From positions 82,190 through 146,189 of the forward strand of contig NMRA01000720.1 in the NCBI GenBank assembly GCA_002633005.1: a stretch of 64,000 bases of DNA. Reading direction: 5' to 3'. The translations under genes and the position numbers were made by a program. This document shows, in pieces, positions 1-14,100 of this stretch. Within the stretch, counting starts at the first letter, position 1; every line of letters starts with the position of its first letter. Under the pieces are notes generated by a model that had not been told where the DNA came from, did not search any database, and saw only the letters and a list, made by a program, of their open reading frames with translations. This DNA comes from Phoronis australis. Lineage: Eukaryota > Phoronida > Phoronidae.

Positions 1-520
1 ATACTTTTAGTTTATGTAACACAGGTGTAAAATGCTTTGGAATGTTTTTTTAGCACCATAGAACAGTTTACCCTGCATGCTTAATATATTACACGACAAA
101 AAGTTGAGTTTTGATCAGCATGTTAAAACTCAAAATATCCCACTTGACTTGTTAACATTGAGCAATGTTGATAGTACAGATGTCACAAATGTAATTAAAA
201 CAATTTTAATGACAATTTGTGTTAGGGTAGTCAGGAGGTACATTATGGTAGTTGAGAGGTAAGTAAGTTGAAGCCTAGTATCATTGCAGTGTTTTGTGGT
301 TTTTGAAGGGTTAATTTTGTGTATTAAACAAGGAAAAAATTGTTTCAAAAATGTCGGCTGTGTACAGCGTTGCTCATTCATAGTGATGGCATTTCTCTAC
401 TTCGAAGTGCGGTGCTTTGAAGTTAGAAGGGGGAGAAGTTTAGATTGTAAGAACGCTCCTTTTCCAAGAGTAGTTAATGATTAGTGATAAATTTACTAGA
501 CTAACACCTGATACTTTCAG
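1..520. other. Left flank, probably VARS2 intron
   Basis: Precedes the first traced VARS2 exon. The short ORFs here have no ValRS similarity. Nothing else recognised. Confidence 0.6.
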
Positions 521-3500
521 AGTGGACAACATTTGGTGCAATATACAGCCAAAACAGAACCAGGTGCTAAAAAAGGTAATGTCTCGTCATTTCATCATCT
601 TTCCTTTGAGCGTTAAGAGGCCCTTTCATATTGACTTAACTCCAGTATGAGCAGAGCGTCGACGTAAACAGCGCAGTTAACTGGACTGTTCATACTGGCT
701 TCGGTAGTTAATGAACATCAAAGTAAGCGGTTGTGTGCCGCTGTCGTCATTGAAGTTATCGCAAAGTAGCGTTGCACGCTAAGATTTTTTCAATGTTTCA
801 ATTTGGAAATATTTACATGCACTAAGTATAGATTAGATTTGTTAGAGATTCCATCAACCCATAGTCATCTCCACCTGACTGTTGTTATATCTACCTTCCT
901 CTGATAAGCTCCTGCTGGAATTTAATAATAGCCAAATTAATGCTAAAAATACCTGAGTTATGAAGTTACCTGAGTTATGAAGTTAATTGACAATGTTGTG
1001 GATTGGTGTAAACAAGTTTTGTACTTTGAACAGAGTTGCCAACGGTTACGGATTTATCTGTAATCTACATACCTTAAAGGCCTAAAATTGCTTCATGCGG
1101 ATTTTTAAATGTTTTGGACATTGACCATTTCTTTCTATTAAAAAATCACTTGTAAGTCAGTAAAAAGATTTCTTTGAATTTCATAATGGTTGGAAGTGAC
1201 AGATTGGCGAGAATAGACAAATAGAGTATCATTAAGTGGTAGAAATAATTGAGAACACACGATCCAGCAGAGTAGTCGTATATAATGCAATTTGCATACA
1301 AAATTTCCCTTTTGTGATTAGTAAGTTGCAATTACTTTCTTAAGGACTTGTCAAATATTAATGTGCACACTGCTTAGTGCATTGTGGGTAGTGCATTGTG
1401 AGATATCGAATGCTTTGGAAATAAGTGCTGAAGTCGAGAGTGAAATTTCGGAAGACGAGTTTACCGAGGCATTAGTTTAGAAAAAGGGAAAAAGGATTCA
1501 CCACATTTGGTATGGTCACTTCAAGACTGATAACCTTGGTAATAACGACATAAGCATGGATGAGAAATTATAAGATGTCGAGATTTTTGGGGTCCTGTCA
1601 ACCTTAGCCTGTGTAGAAATTGAAAACTGTTGTTTTGGTGTATATCAATCTGCCATGCGGTTGAAATTTAGGCAGATATTAACACAAAGGTTACAATATG
1701 TTCTAAATGGGTTGTAAGCCGTGTTACAAAGTGAAAATATTTTTAGTCTGCTTTTTACAGTGTTCTTTCGTTTTTATTTTTTCCTCCAAATCCTTACAAG
1801 CAGCATATTGTGTTCTTGCGGGGGTGTGTTGTATCTCCAAACTACGTCAGATCTCTGAATGTGCAACCGTATGAAGTCCCGATGCGTTCCTTTGACTGTC
1901 CTTTTGTTAACCCTGCTTTTTTCTAGACGTGAGCTGTCCCCTACCAGATGCCTATCACCCACAGTTTGTTGAGGCAGCCTGGTATGATTGGTGGACACAG
2001 TCAGGCTTCTTCAAACCTCGACCAATGGTAGGACTCAGTGATAATGATTGGCAGTGACTGTTTTGTAAAGTATCATTTGTTGTCTATCATTTTACTACTT
2101 CAGTTGAGCAAAGCTTGCGAGGAAGTATTGTTTGTTTGTGAGGCAGACTTAAATTGACTTTAAAGGCAAGTATGTGGATGAATTTTTATGAAATTTACTG
2201 CGTAGGAATTTATCCAAAATTCAAATCAAAAGCATAAAAATATAATTTTGAATGAATACATTTCATCCTTTGCATTCACAGATAAATTGGAGTGGTTACC
2301 ATAAATTATCATCTTCTTATAATGGTGGCTGAAACCTATCATGAAATGTATTGGACATCCTGATGAACCTGTTTAGAGACGTTAATTTAATGATTTTGAA
2401 TTATGTCAAGCCTTACAAATGCCCTGTTACACTAATACCTGTCTTGCAGATACCTGTTATAGAATGTTATGGTAATTAGCACCATCTCCATGACAACACA
2501 AATATTGTTATCTGTTGTAAAAGTATTCTTAGAGGTAAGAGATTTTCCCATCATTTTACAATTTTTGCATTGGTCCTTTGCAGGAAGACACAGAGGAGAC
2601 GTTTGTGCTCTGTCTGCCACCCCCTAATGTTACAGGTAAACTTCACCTGGGCCACGCTCTCACTGCTGCCGTGCAGGACTCTATTGTTAGGTGGTGAGTA
2701 CAAGTCAGCTCAGGTTTTGCCTTGGCTAATGTGGGCCTGATATTACTAAGTATTTGTCAACAATTCTCTGGCCATGCTGTGGGGTCAAAGGTTATTATAT
2801 GGTGTGTATTGAGAAGAACATGAGCATGTTTGAAGCTCTCTTTCATTCGTGTCACTCCCTTTAAGTTTCCTGTTATAATAATGCCATCTGTAATACCTGT
2901 CATGGGCAAGATCATTGGGGATATGCTGGTGCATTTATATCCTCCCCCAGACCATCCCCGTGACAGCAGAAGGCGCAGAACTCCAGGGCTGACGTTGCCT
3001 GTTAGCATTTGATTTGACAACACTCGGCCACGGCTCGTCTTGTGACTCTTAGAAGCATGGCCATAAATAATACCGGCTTCGAGCAGTCGGCTGCCATCAT
3101 TGAACTCAGCCAGTCGAGACGAAGTCTGCTCAAGGGTGCGTTTGTGGGCCAACAGCTTAACTTCAGCCGAATATAAGTAGAGGGGTTGGTTGGTGGTGCA
3201 TGAGCCAGCGATTTAATCTGCACGCTCATTAATCAAGTCACCGGCTAGCCAGGTACGAAAGACGAGATCACTGCATGATGAGGGTGGCATGATCGGAGAT
3301 CGGAAGACACCCAAGTTGGCTGAGAAGTTTCCAGATTGAACTTTCATCAACACTGCCATGGAATTGGTGGCAAAGATAATGGTGTGATTCTCCAGGTCAA
3401 GGAGTGACAGCTTAGTTAGGGCACGTTGTATAGCCTCAAACTCCAGCCGCGTACTGCTTGTGTATACATGGTGGCAGCCTCTGCCTTCCGCAATGACGTT

Positions 3501-5145
3501 GTTGGCACAGTGTTTGATAACCCCATCCCACACGATTAGTTTCACCATCGAAGGATCCATCAGTTGCTACAGTGATGGCATTAATACCGCCAAGATCACG
3601 CCATTGCTGACGGCACAATGCTTAGGCTGCTCCAGGAGGCCATTCCCGAGCTTCCCTGTTGAAAGCAATGGTGACATTCGGTTTCTCACCGAGTTCTTGC
3701 ATTGGCAGCTAAGCAGCATCTTGCGCGATCATGTGTTCGCCGATGAGACCCATGGTTGCGTTAACAGCAGCGACAGTCCACGAGCACCTGCTAAGTCTTT
3801 GGTGGGAGGCATTGCAAAAAGGTCTAAGACGAAGTCGATAAGTTTCTGTTGCAAGGACGGGGTTCAAGCACCTGTCAAGTGCAGTCTTCACTTGACTGTG
3901 TAACGGATGGAAGGGACTTTGAACAGCCCAGTTTCCTGTTATGTTGAAGTGTAATTTTGTTCAAATTGTCTACGTACGTCTGTTCAGTACCTCTCTTTGT
4001 CTTCTTTTCACTTACTCCTAGTGACCTGTGGGACATTAGTTATAACTGACTGTTCTAATGTAAGGACGTTAAAATTTACAAAGTGACATTTGCACATTAA
4101 TGGTCTCAACTGCTTTGATGTCTTGCAGAGTCTTATCCTGTAAATATCTCAATATTTATTGTTGACCTCCCGTTCTTGCAGTCCCCTGAAGATGTCCTTC
4201 TTTTCAACTCCATAATCCATTGAATACTGAGTCTAGTCCTGCATAAGAGACAATCAGACACACTCTTATTACTCTAGCGCCACCTTGTGGTTGATTTGAT
4301 TGAAGGAGATATAAGATTGTCTTGTGCCTGATGGTGTCCTGGTTCACGTGGCAGATCTAGTCTATCCTGAAAACAAAATATTTCCTTGCAAATTAAAGCA
4401 CTCCCCATGTTTTGTTTCTCAACTCTTGCAAACTCTGACTCCAGCTGATGGACAAGTAGTACGAATTTTTAAAAAATTGAAATCAGTCTTCTTTTTTGAA
4501 TCTTAGAACTTCGTAAAACTAAACATGAATCTAAATTTAATTTAATTCATTCTTGTGGAGGCACTGTGGCCTAGTGGGATAACTGTCTGCTTCCTTTAAT
4601 TGAGTTTGTGGGTTTGAGTCCCACTGGGACACACTGCTAGACCCTTGAGTCAGGTCTCTAGCTTTTCAGCTCGGTTTTAAATTTATGTTGAGAAAGTATA
4701 AAATGGTTCCATGATCAGTGCAATGGGTCCATTTCAACAGCTTGCGCACATCTGGTAGCACATCTACCATGATGCTGTCGGCAGTTACTTTTTTCGTAAT
4801 TCATTCTGACTGTATGTGGAGCGGCATGTACTTTTCTCAGTCAGAACAACCTTTTTCACTTGGTTATCAAATTTTCAGATGTCACATCATTCTCTTAGTT
4901 AGCTTGCAATGTTGTTAAGGCATATGGTGACTCCTGTGAGACACTTGACTAAGGTTGTCTGAATTTATCTTCCATGTTAGGTATCGCATGCATGGTCGAA
5001 CCGTCCTGTGGAACCCCGGCTGTGATCATGCTGGGATAGCTACGCAGGTGGTCGTGGAGCGAAGGGTCCGTAATGAGCAGAATATGTCTCGATGGGAACT
5101 GGGCCGTGAGAAGTTTGTAGAAGAAGTGTGGAGATGGAGGAATGA
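521..5145 (+). CDS. VARS2: VARS2 exons 1-4: N-terminal region and HIGH-motif half of the Rossmann fold
   Basis: Exon 521-575 ends one base into the Asp codon of [12 protein letters not shown], which completes in 1927-2027; that exon carries VEAAWYDWW, a hallmark of ValRS before the catalytic core. Exon 2584-2693 holds [15 protein letters not shown], the ATP-binding HIGH signature in its HLGH form. Exon 4981-5145 encodes [17 protein letters not shown], the conserved active-site segment downstream of HIGH. The phase at 521 is 0 if the acceptor at 519-520 is correct. No initiator exon was recognised in 1-520. Confidence 0.92.
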
Positions 5146-8100
5146 GTATGTGTAACAAAGGAAGTCAAGTTTTAGTCATAAAATGAGGTTTGGAGTGTAG
5201 ACCTTCCCCAAGCAAAATTTGAAAATTAGATGTAATTGCTTGCAGTTTGTTCATTATAAACAATACCTGAACCCCAGTATCATGTAGTGGAAGTATCTGG
5301 GTAAAGAACACTTCGCAAGACAAATTGGCAATGAAGTGTACGGCACAGTGTGATCTCTGTCACTCTTTAGTACTAAAAACAGTGTTAAAATTCAATTATC
5401 TCTGAAGTGACAACCATCGAACAAAAATATGTGAACTTTGTAGATGTAATAAACTAATTCGTGTAACGAAACTTGCGTTCATATCGTCTTGCTAAACATA
5501 CATCAGTGATAGTGCATTGGCGTTGGCCGGCGACGGCATAGCAGATGATGTATAATCCAGTCCATGCAGACGAATCTGAGTCTGCCTCCCGTTCAGTAAC
5601 GCTAGGACCTAGCTTAAAAGCAAGACTTCGCGAGATTACGCGAGATATTGCCATGTATTTTAAATAAAAACACGTGACCTTGACTAGCTTTTGGCTAGGT
5701 CCTAGCATAGGTCCTAGCGTCTACTGAACGCACGCCCGGTTAACATTCAATATCGTTATTTTGGTGCAGGGCTATGATTGATTAAACAGTTGGATGTCAC
5801 GCCTTACAGTATAATTTTCAATGTCTTCTGTAAACTCGGACACGATAAAATGAATGAAGAAGAAATCTTACTGTTTCTTACTTCATTTGCAAGCCCTGGC
5901 GCTTTCCTATTTTAGAAAATTGGTATCGAGGTCGTTGCCTGGTCCCCGGCTGTATTAAGTTTTTGTGCATTGTTGGATAACCAGGCAGAAATGAGGTAGG
6001 AAAGGGGATTGGGGATTGAATGATTGTGTTTAACAGGGCACAATTCAAGATCCCAGTGTAAAATTATTCTTTTTTCCTTTCGATCCACAAACGGCGAAAG
6101 ATGCCGTGTGACTTGTACTTACGGTATAATTCATTATTACCAGCGATCATTATACTAGTGATCATTTTTACTAGCGATCATTTTTACTAACGATCATTTT
6201 TACTAGCGATCATTTTTACTAGCGATCATTTTTACTAGCGATCATTTTTACTCATAGCAATCATTTTTACTAGCGATCATTTTTACTACCAATTTTTGCG
6301 TGGCGGTGAAGTTTCCCCATCATGATTAGGTGTGTGACGGTCAATTTGAGTATTGTTTACGAGTGGTGGGGCCAAAAGGGAGCGTGGCGGGCCACCCAGA
6401 AGTTTACACACAGGGAAACCCTGTTACGTTATACAAGACAAGTCCAAGACATTTGCAGCCAACAATCTTTGCCCTTGGAACATAAACCAGGAATCTGTTC
6501 TCCCATAATTCCAGTGTTGCCGGCCAATCATAAATTCAATGGCTACAATTTTGCTTTTGTAAGCAAGTTAAGTTTCAAGCTTTCGTGTCTTTCAGTCGCG
6601 TGATTCAGTATAGTCATGAATTAGGATTAAGTTGGACTATTTTAATGTTTTGAAGCGATTTCAAATTTTCTGAATGCTTTCTCGCGTAAACATTTTTATG
6701 AAATTTTTACATTAATTTTCTCTTTTTGGTTCGGTTACTTTCTTTTGGAATGCGCCCTCGTTTCCTACTAATAGAATGTGTATCTTTGACTTTATGTACT
6801 TGATTAGAGCAGTTCTCAAGAACAATGTAATACAGTCATGTACAGCATTTTGACTTTCTACCAGTTCATTACTGGCTGTAAGTAATTGAGATTTTTGATT
6901 TTCTCAGGAAAGGTGTTGAAATCTACGACCAGTTGAAGAAGCTCGCTTGTTCACTTGACTGGGATAGAGACTGTTTTACTATGGACAAGGTGAGATAGTA
7001 TAAAACTCGCTGTTGTGAGGTCTCAGGCCTAGCTGCATGTCTGTTCACGAGTTGATGGCATTCTCAGTTTCGAAAGGATCAGATATTTAGTTTTCAATTT
7101 GTTTCCAAATTTTTCTTACTATGAATGATAGTTTTCAAATGTGTCTGTTACAGCGATCTTTATTCACCTAGTAATGTATTACGACGCCTCTTTAATGTAC
7201 AGACTCGCATCAGCCAATAAAGTTTCTTACAGTTCTGAGCTTGATTTTGCTTTGACGTGAGGTCTTCTTTTTCAACAATGTGTAGCAGTTTGAACATAAT
7301 CATTATCTGATAATGGTGTATACACGAATCACTAATGACCAGGAGACCATTGACATCTGTTCACAAAGTCACCTCTGCGAGTCATGTCTCTGGGTATGAT
7401 CTTATCATCATTTTACTATCAGCTTCAGTGGTTATCTTGATGGCCAATAGGTGGACACCCTGTCATTAGACAGAGTTAGACACAGGGGTCTCTCACAATG
7501 TCTGGAAGATCTGTTCTGGCTGTTCAAGGAACTGGCTTGTATTTACATAATCTATTACTCCGTCACCTCAAGGATCAACACTGAGTCTGGTTCCACTATG
7601 ATAATCTTGCATTAACTTTAGCTTTTTGTTGAACGCAAAAACACAAAAGTTGGATATTAAGTATTCGTTTGATCTTTTACAATGTTGTATAATTAATTGT
7701 AACTGAGGTGTTTCTGCTAATGTTTCTCCCCATTTTTCTCTCTCTGTCTGATTGATGTAGAACTTCAGTGCCGCTGTGGAAGAGGCATTCATCCGACTAC
7801 ATGATGAAGGACTGATATATCGAAGTCAGCGATTGGTCAACTGGTGCTGCACCCTGGAATCAGTTATATCTGACATCGAGGTTAGTGAGTTATGTACCAT
7901 TAAATTTATGAGGAAATTGTTAGTTACCTGTTTTATACAGTATTCAACTTGAACAAATAAATCAACTTGTATGTCTCTGGAATTCTGTTTCATTTTGTTG
8001 TTGAGAAAGGTATTGCATTTGGTGTTTTCAAGAAATTATTCATAAAATCAATGTTTTTATAACAGGTTGACCACATAAACATATCTGGTCCCACCAAGAT

Positions 8101-11100
8101 GGCACTGCCTGGATATGAAAGGAAAGTTCAGTTTGGAACACTCATTTCATTCGCTTATCCCGTTGTGGACTCGGACGAAGAAATTGTTGTAGCAACAACT
8201 CGATTAGAGACAATGTTAGGTGATGTGGCTGTGAGTGTCCACCCTCGTGATGACAGGTACTCACATCTGATTGGTCGATTGATACAGCATCCATTCTGTG
8301 ATAGACAGCTACCGGTGATTGCTGATGAATGTGTTAATCCAGAGTTCGGAACTGGTAAGCTTAATCACTTGCTACGTTTTACGTTTAGTTGCGACCACTC
8401 AGTGCCGTCTTTGGGGTATTTGCATGCAAGGCACCCCTCAGTAACGCGCTTGTTCTGAAGTTGCACAATTCTGCCTTGCCAATTTCTATTTTACATGCAA
8501 AATTGATTTAGCGTTCGTCATTCTAAGATTAAGAAAGTTTACTGTCGTATTGCGAGTTGCAGTGTTGACATAAAACACGGAAAGCTGAGAAGAGTGTGCT
8601 TTTACGTTCTTTCTTTCAATGTCCTCTCAGAAGTTTCTCAGCAAAAATTGTGGTGGTACAACAGGTTCTTCTTTCTCCACAAAGGAGAAGTTATGAGATG
8701 TGGGAATTGTGAGATTTGGGAATTGTGAGATTTGGGAATTGTGGTATTTGGGAATTGTGAGATTTGGGAATTGTGAGATTTGGGAATTGTGAGCTTCAAG
8801 CATGTATTGCACATCCCTTTAAATTCTAATTCGTTTGTGTACCTGCATTTGCTAAGACCAGCGTGTTACAATTATTGCGATCTCAACTTTTCGTGACCTC
8901 TAGGAGCTGTCAAGGTGACTCCAGCACATGACCCCAGTGATTATGACATGGGACTGAGACATGGTCTTCCCAGTGTGCAAATGATGGACAATAGAGGGCA
9001 CATCAGTCCAGGCTACGGCGCATTCTCGGTATGTGCTTTCATGCATTATAACTCAATTACTCAATTTTGTTTGAGTTACACATTGATGTATTTAATTCAA
9101 GAGTTCTCGTTATTTGTTTTGTGTTAGCTTAAGAAAATTTTTGTGATAACACCATAAATGTCTATTTCTCAAGACAGTTCAATTGGTTCACCTAATTGCT
9201 AATAAAATTGACTTACGTGGTAACTTGACAGAGCATTGTTTTTTTTTTCAATGATATCTTGTGGTAGTCAGCAGTGATAGCTGTTCTAGAATAAGGAAAT
9301 GTTGGCAATGCAGTCACAAGTAATAGTTGTATTGCTAACATTTCCTTATTGTATTTCTACCAAAAGTGTCAAACTGATGCTGCATTACTAACATATCCTT
9401 GTTCCAGGGCCTCAAGCGCTTCCATGCCAGGGATGCCCTCTTAAAAGCTATAAAGAGTGTTGGGTTATATAGAGGAGTAGAGGCTAACCCCATGTCTATA
9501 CCTGTCTGCAGGTATGTAGTAGTGAGCTGGGGGGTGCCACTATTGGCTGGTCACGGGGGGTGCCACCATTGGCTGGTCACATTTGAAAGCTGTGGAGAGT
9601 GTTGGGTTATATAGCGGAGTAGAGGCTAACCCCTTGACTATAGCTGTCTGCAGGTATGTAGTAGTGAGCTGGGGGGTGCCACTATTGGCTGGTCACACGG
9701 GAATATGCTACTTAACAAGGAACATGCTAGGAACATGCAAATATTATTACATTCTTTAAACATATCTATTCTGTAGATTATGACATTGACTAGAGAGGCC
9801 AGAAATTCACTTCTTTCACTCTAGTCATGTTGGCAATGAAAGTTGATGATTTCACCCTGACATAGTTGTGCCATGTCTTTTTCTGAACCTCTTCTCTCTT
9901 CAGTCAATCCTATTTTCAGTCAATCCTATTTTCAGTCGTTCCGGTGATGTGATTGAGCCCCTCATTAAGTCTCAGTGGTTTGTCAACTGTCAACAGATGG
10001 CAACACAGGCTTTACAGGTGAGAGGCTGGTACAAAAGATTGAGATGATTTGGTTGGATGTCCTCTCTTGATAGTCAGCGTTTGCTTACAAAACATATTAA
10101 TCATAATGAAAAAGTTGTAAAACTAAATTCATTACACATAACTGCCAATATTTAAAATGAAAAAGTAAGATGTCTGGATCTAGGCCTTACTGCTGAAACA
10201 TACCAATGGTGTTTTTTGATTTAGTCATACTGTCTTGTGAAATGGAATAGAGAAATAGGGTACGGTGTGTCTTGCCAGGGAAGTAGGGGTGTGTTGTGTG
10301 GAGAGGTACGTGATTATGCCACTGTGCAGGGTTGGTGTGTAAATTTTGGCTGGTGTTTCACAAAGCGGGGTATTGTGATGCTGTGGTAGGACTTCGAAAT
10401 GATGGTTCTCATTAAGACTTTTTGTTGTGTTCTTGTTATGATTAACATAGTTGGGTGTCATTGCAGGCTGTTGACAGTGGTGAACTGAGTTTGATACCCA
10501 AGAACTATGAGGCTCAATGGTGTGAATGGCTGTCTAATATACAGTAGGTACAGCTTGAAAGTGATGCCACCTGTTGGTATTCACACTAGACAATTTTTTA
10601 TAATATGTATTCCTTACTATTTAGAAGATTTTTCAAATATAATTTTACTAGCGAGTGTCAGTGGCGGATCCATGGTTTTGAGTTAGAGGGGACGGGGCCG
10701 AGTATTAGCCTGGATTTTGCCCATCGGACATTAGTACCCTCGATGAAATCTGGGAGACTTTTAGGGGCGGAGCTTGGCCATCTTGGCCCCACTCTAAATC
10801 TGCCACTGAGTGCAGTCTGTGTTAATTTCAAATATGCCTATTTTGAGACAAGCAGTTGTTGCAGCGCCACCTAATGGGTTCTTTGGGACTTAAGGTAGTT
10901 CAGTTCTTAGTCCACAATCTTGAATTCAAAAGCCTTCGTTTGTATGTTGCAAGATAGTGTTGTGTAGGGACACCGCAGATGGAATTACGAGCTGAGTTGT
11001 CTGTCTTACGAAAATTACCTCAAGTCATTGTCACTGCACACAGCGAGGCAAAGTTCTCGCTGTACTGTGAGCTGTAACTGTTACTTTGTAGTGAACGGAG

Positions 11101-14100
11101 CAAATATAGTACACATGGTTGCATTGAGCGAGTGAGAGATTTGTTGTCAGATGATGCAATGATAAAGTTTGTTTGGCTTTCTAAACACATGTCTCGGTTC
11201 GCCTGCCTGCTGTGAGGATTTACACTTGTCACATAAATATGCAAATAGTGACACATGTGCTTCCAAGCTTATCAAAGCAAAGTCGTCTCGGGTCATTTTG
11301 ACATAAAACAAGAGTTCAGCTCATTTTCGTTTGAGCCGTTTATCTTTCTTTCTGCGATGGGCCTTAAAATCATCTGCAGTAAGTTGAAGTGATTGAAGTA
11401 CACAGTACCTTCAAAATCGTGACACAGCTTGAGGGCTTTTCTGCTTCCTTATATTGAGATGTAGTTTGTCGCTAAGAATCTATTATAAGAGTCAGTAAGG
11501 AAACTTTAAAAATCTAGAGATCAGAAGTCTATTTAAAGAAAAAAAAAACATCCAAATTCAATTTACTCGCTATCCCGACTGTTTGAAAAACTCTTTTTGT
11601 GTCGTCGTTGTACAGTTGCAGTAAAAATCAAAATAGGTTATAACTTGGACTACTACAGCCTTGTTTTTATTGACATCAGTTGTTCTTTGTCATGTGTCAT
11701 TTACTTACAGAGACTGGTGTATATCCCGGCAACTGTGGTGGGGTCATCGCATCCCGGCCTATCGGGCTCAGTTTGTTGATGGTGCTGCCCCCGTGTGGGT
11801 GGCTGCTGGAAGTCAAGAAGAGGCTGTCGAAAAGCTATGCCGTCAACGGGGTATTTCGCCTGATGGGGTAGTCAGTGTAACTCGAGGTGTGTTGTATCGC
11901 GAGCAGAAAATTAGCCAATCAAAGTTGAGAGATCAATACTAAGTCTTATGTCTGATCATGTTGATTTTTTCGATTTCTTTGGAAAGCATGGACAACCTTC
12001 CTGTCTGATATTAAAGTTTTTGGTATCTGTAGTAAACTATTAGCTAGTAGGTACTATTACTCAAGAATAGTGAACAGAATGATGTGGTCATTCATCTTCA
12101 GGGAGTTGGAAATTCTGAGTTTGTTGGCAGGCTGTGAACAGTGAAGTAATGTACACTTGGATCGTTGTGCTCGACACTGTACGCATGCAAGTAAGGAATG
12201 GCGTGTGAACATTATGGGCACTTGTTTTTGTGTGCGTGATTAAAGTGGCAGTAATTTTCGACACGTTCACAGTCTTTAGAAAGTCTCTGTTTTGTGTGAT
12301 TTTGGTTAAAATGTTTCTACTGTTAAGAATCCCAAAGTTTATTCCTTCAACTATTTTCTCTCTCATGGAATGCAGTGCTTGGAAATAATACACATTTTCA
12401 TTATAATAATATACATTTGGTGTTACAACGGGAAATTCAATACTACGTTTAGCTCTCCAGAACTGATGTCGTAGTTGGAATGATTGTTTGTATTCCAGAT
12501 GAAGATGTCCTTGACACATGGTTCTCATCTTCCTTTTTTCCCTTCGCCATGCTTGGCTGGCCTCAACAGGTGATTTATTACTGCGTTATTCCAGGATAAG
12601 TAAAAATCTGACTTCTTAATTTTACTCTTTTCGACCATTTTATGTTGCACCACCAGAAATCCAAGTTATATTCTTTAGAGCACCATCTTTGAAAACAATT
12701 GTTTTGATTCATGGTTTGAGATAGAATGTTTTGTTTTTGTTTCATTTTTTTACGGCGACTTGACTTGTACGTTAATCACACATAGCAATAGAATTGATGA
12801 GTTAAAGTTAACTGGTTGGTCAAGTTGGATTATCACTGCTATCTTGATTCATTCCGACCAGTTTGAAGTCCGCGATCATTTCAGTTTGACCTCATTTGCA
12901 CTGATTGGCTCCTTTAGAGTTCTTAGAAAATTTGGATTTTGTTCATTTTGTAAAATTGTCATTGATATTGGAGTGACATGGTTTGGGAATGAATGTGAGC
13001 TAACTTGCTTTGCGTTCCAATTTTTCCTGGAAATAAAACCGATAGTACATGCATCAACCCTTTACATCCCCTCTAGGACTGTCTCACAATGGCCAACCCT
13101 TTACATCCCCTCTAGGACTGTCTCACAATGGCCATGTGATGGGCTGTTGATGCTTGTTCATTTGATTAATTGTTACCTTATGGGATAGCTACTTTATAAA
13201 TAACCGACTGTTGCAAGATTGAAAAATTTTACACGATAAAGTATTTCACATAGCTGCTGTGCACCTCAACTGATATCTTAAGTAGTATTTCGAAGTGCAT
13301 AATTATTGGGGTCATTTTGTGACTATTTTGTTTTTTCTTTAGACAATGGACCTTCAGAGGTTCTACCCCACTTCATTGTTGGAGACAGGAGGAGACATTT
13401 TGTTTTTCTGGGTCGCTCGAATGGTCATGATGGGTTTGAAGCTCACTGGAACTCTCCCGTTTAAGGAGGTATGTTTCGTGGTATCTGAAGTGTCTTGTCA
13501 TTTGATAAAGCAGTATGAATGAATAGAAATTTGAATCCGAGTTTTTTGGCCTATTTAAAGCCACGTACTAAATTTGAATGTCCTTCCAAGTAAAAGCTTG
13601 TGGGTTCGAATTTGGGAAAATCTGGAAATAGGGGTGTTTGGTTTATGCACGAGTTGGGCCCGGACTCTAATCTTTTTACTCGAAATGGAACTCGAAATTA
13701 GGTTTGGCATTTTCTACTCTACTTTTGGGCGAACTCAAGATAAGTTTCTATTATTCTATGCTCGAGTACACAATAACTTACGTAGATAATTTATTGCCCT
13801 TAGTTCACAGTTTGTAAACCCAATATTAAAGCAATAAGTTCGAGTTTGAACTCGAAATTTCGAGTTTTTACTCGAGTTTGTAGCATGAATATAAGGGTCT
13901 TCAAGGGCAAACCTGAACTAGAAACTCCTATGCATTAACTATAATGTATTCGAGCACAGTCTGATAACCAATTATCTTAAGTTCGCTCAAAAGGAGCAGA
14001 GAAATTGCCAAAAATAGTTTCGAGTTTGTTTCAAGTACGAAGATTAGAGACCGGGCCTTGGCCTGTGTATGTTCATTCACAATACATTTTGTATTTTTTC

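Noticed and set aside
4555-4640. Functional tRNA gene
   Set aside because: A- and B-box-like parts exist but the acceptor stem does not pair; SINE-derived more likely.
10544-10552. In-frame TAG after VARS2 exon 11 as a sign of a pseudogene
   Set aside because: The donor CA|GTAGGT precedes the TAG; joining to 11711 gives an uninterrupted conserved frame.
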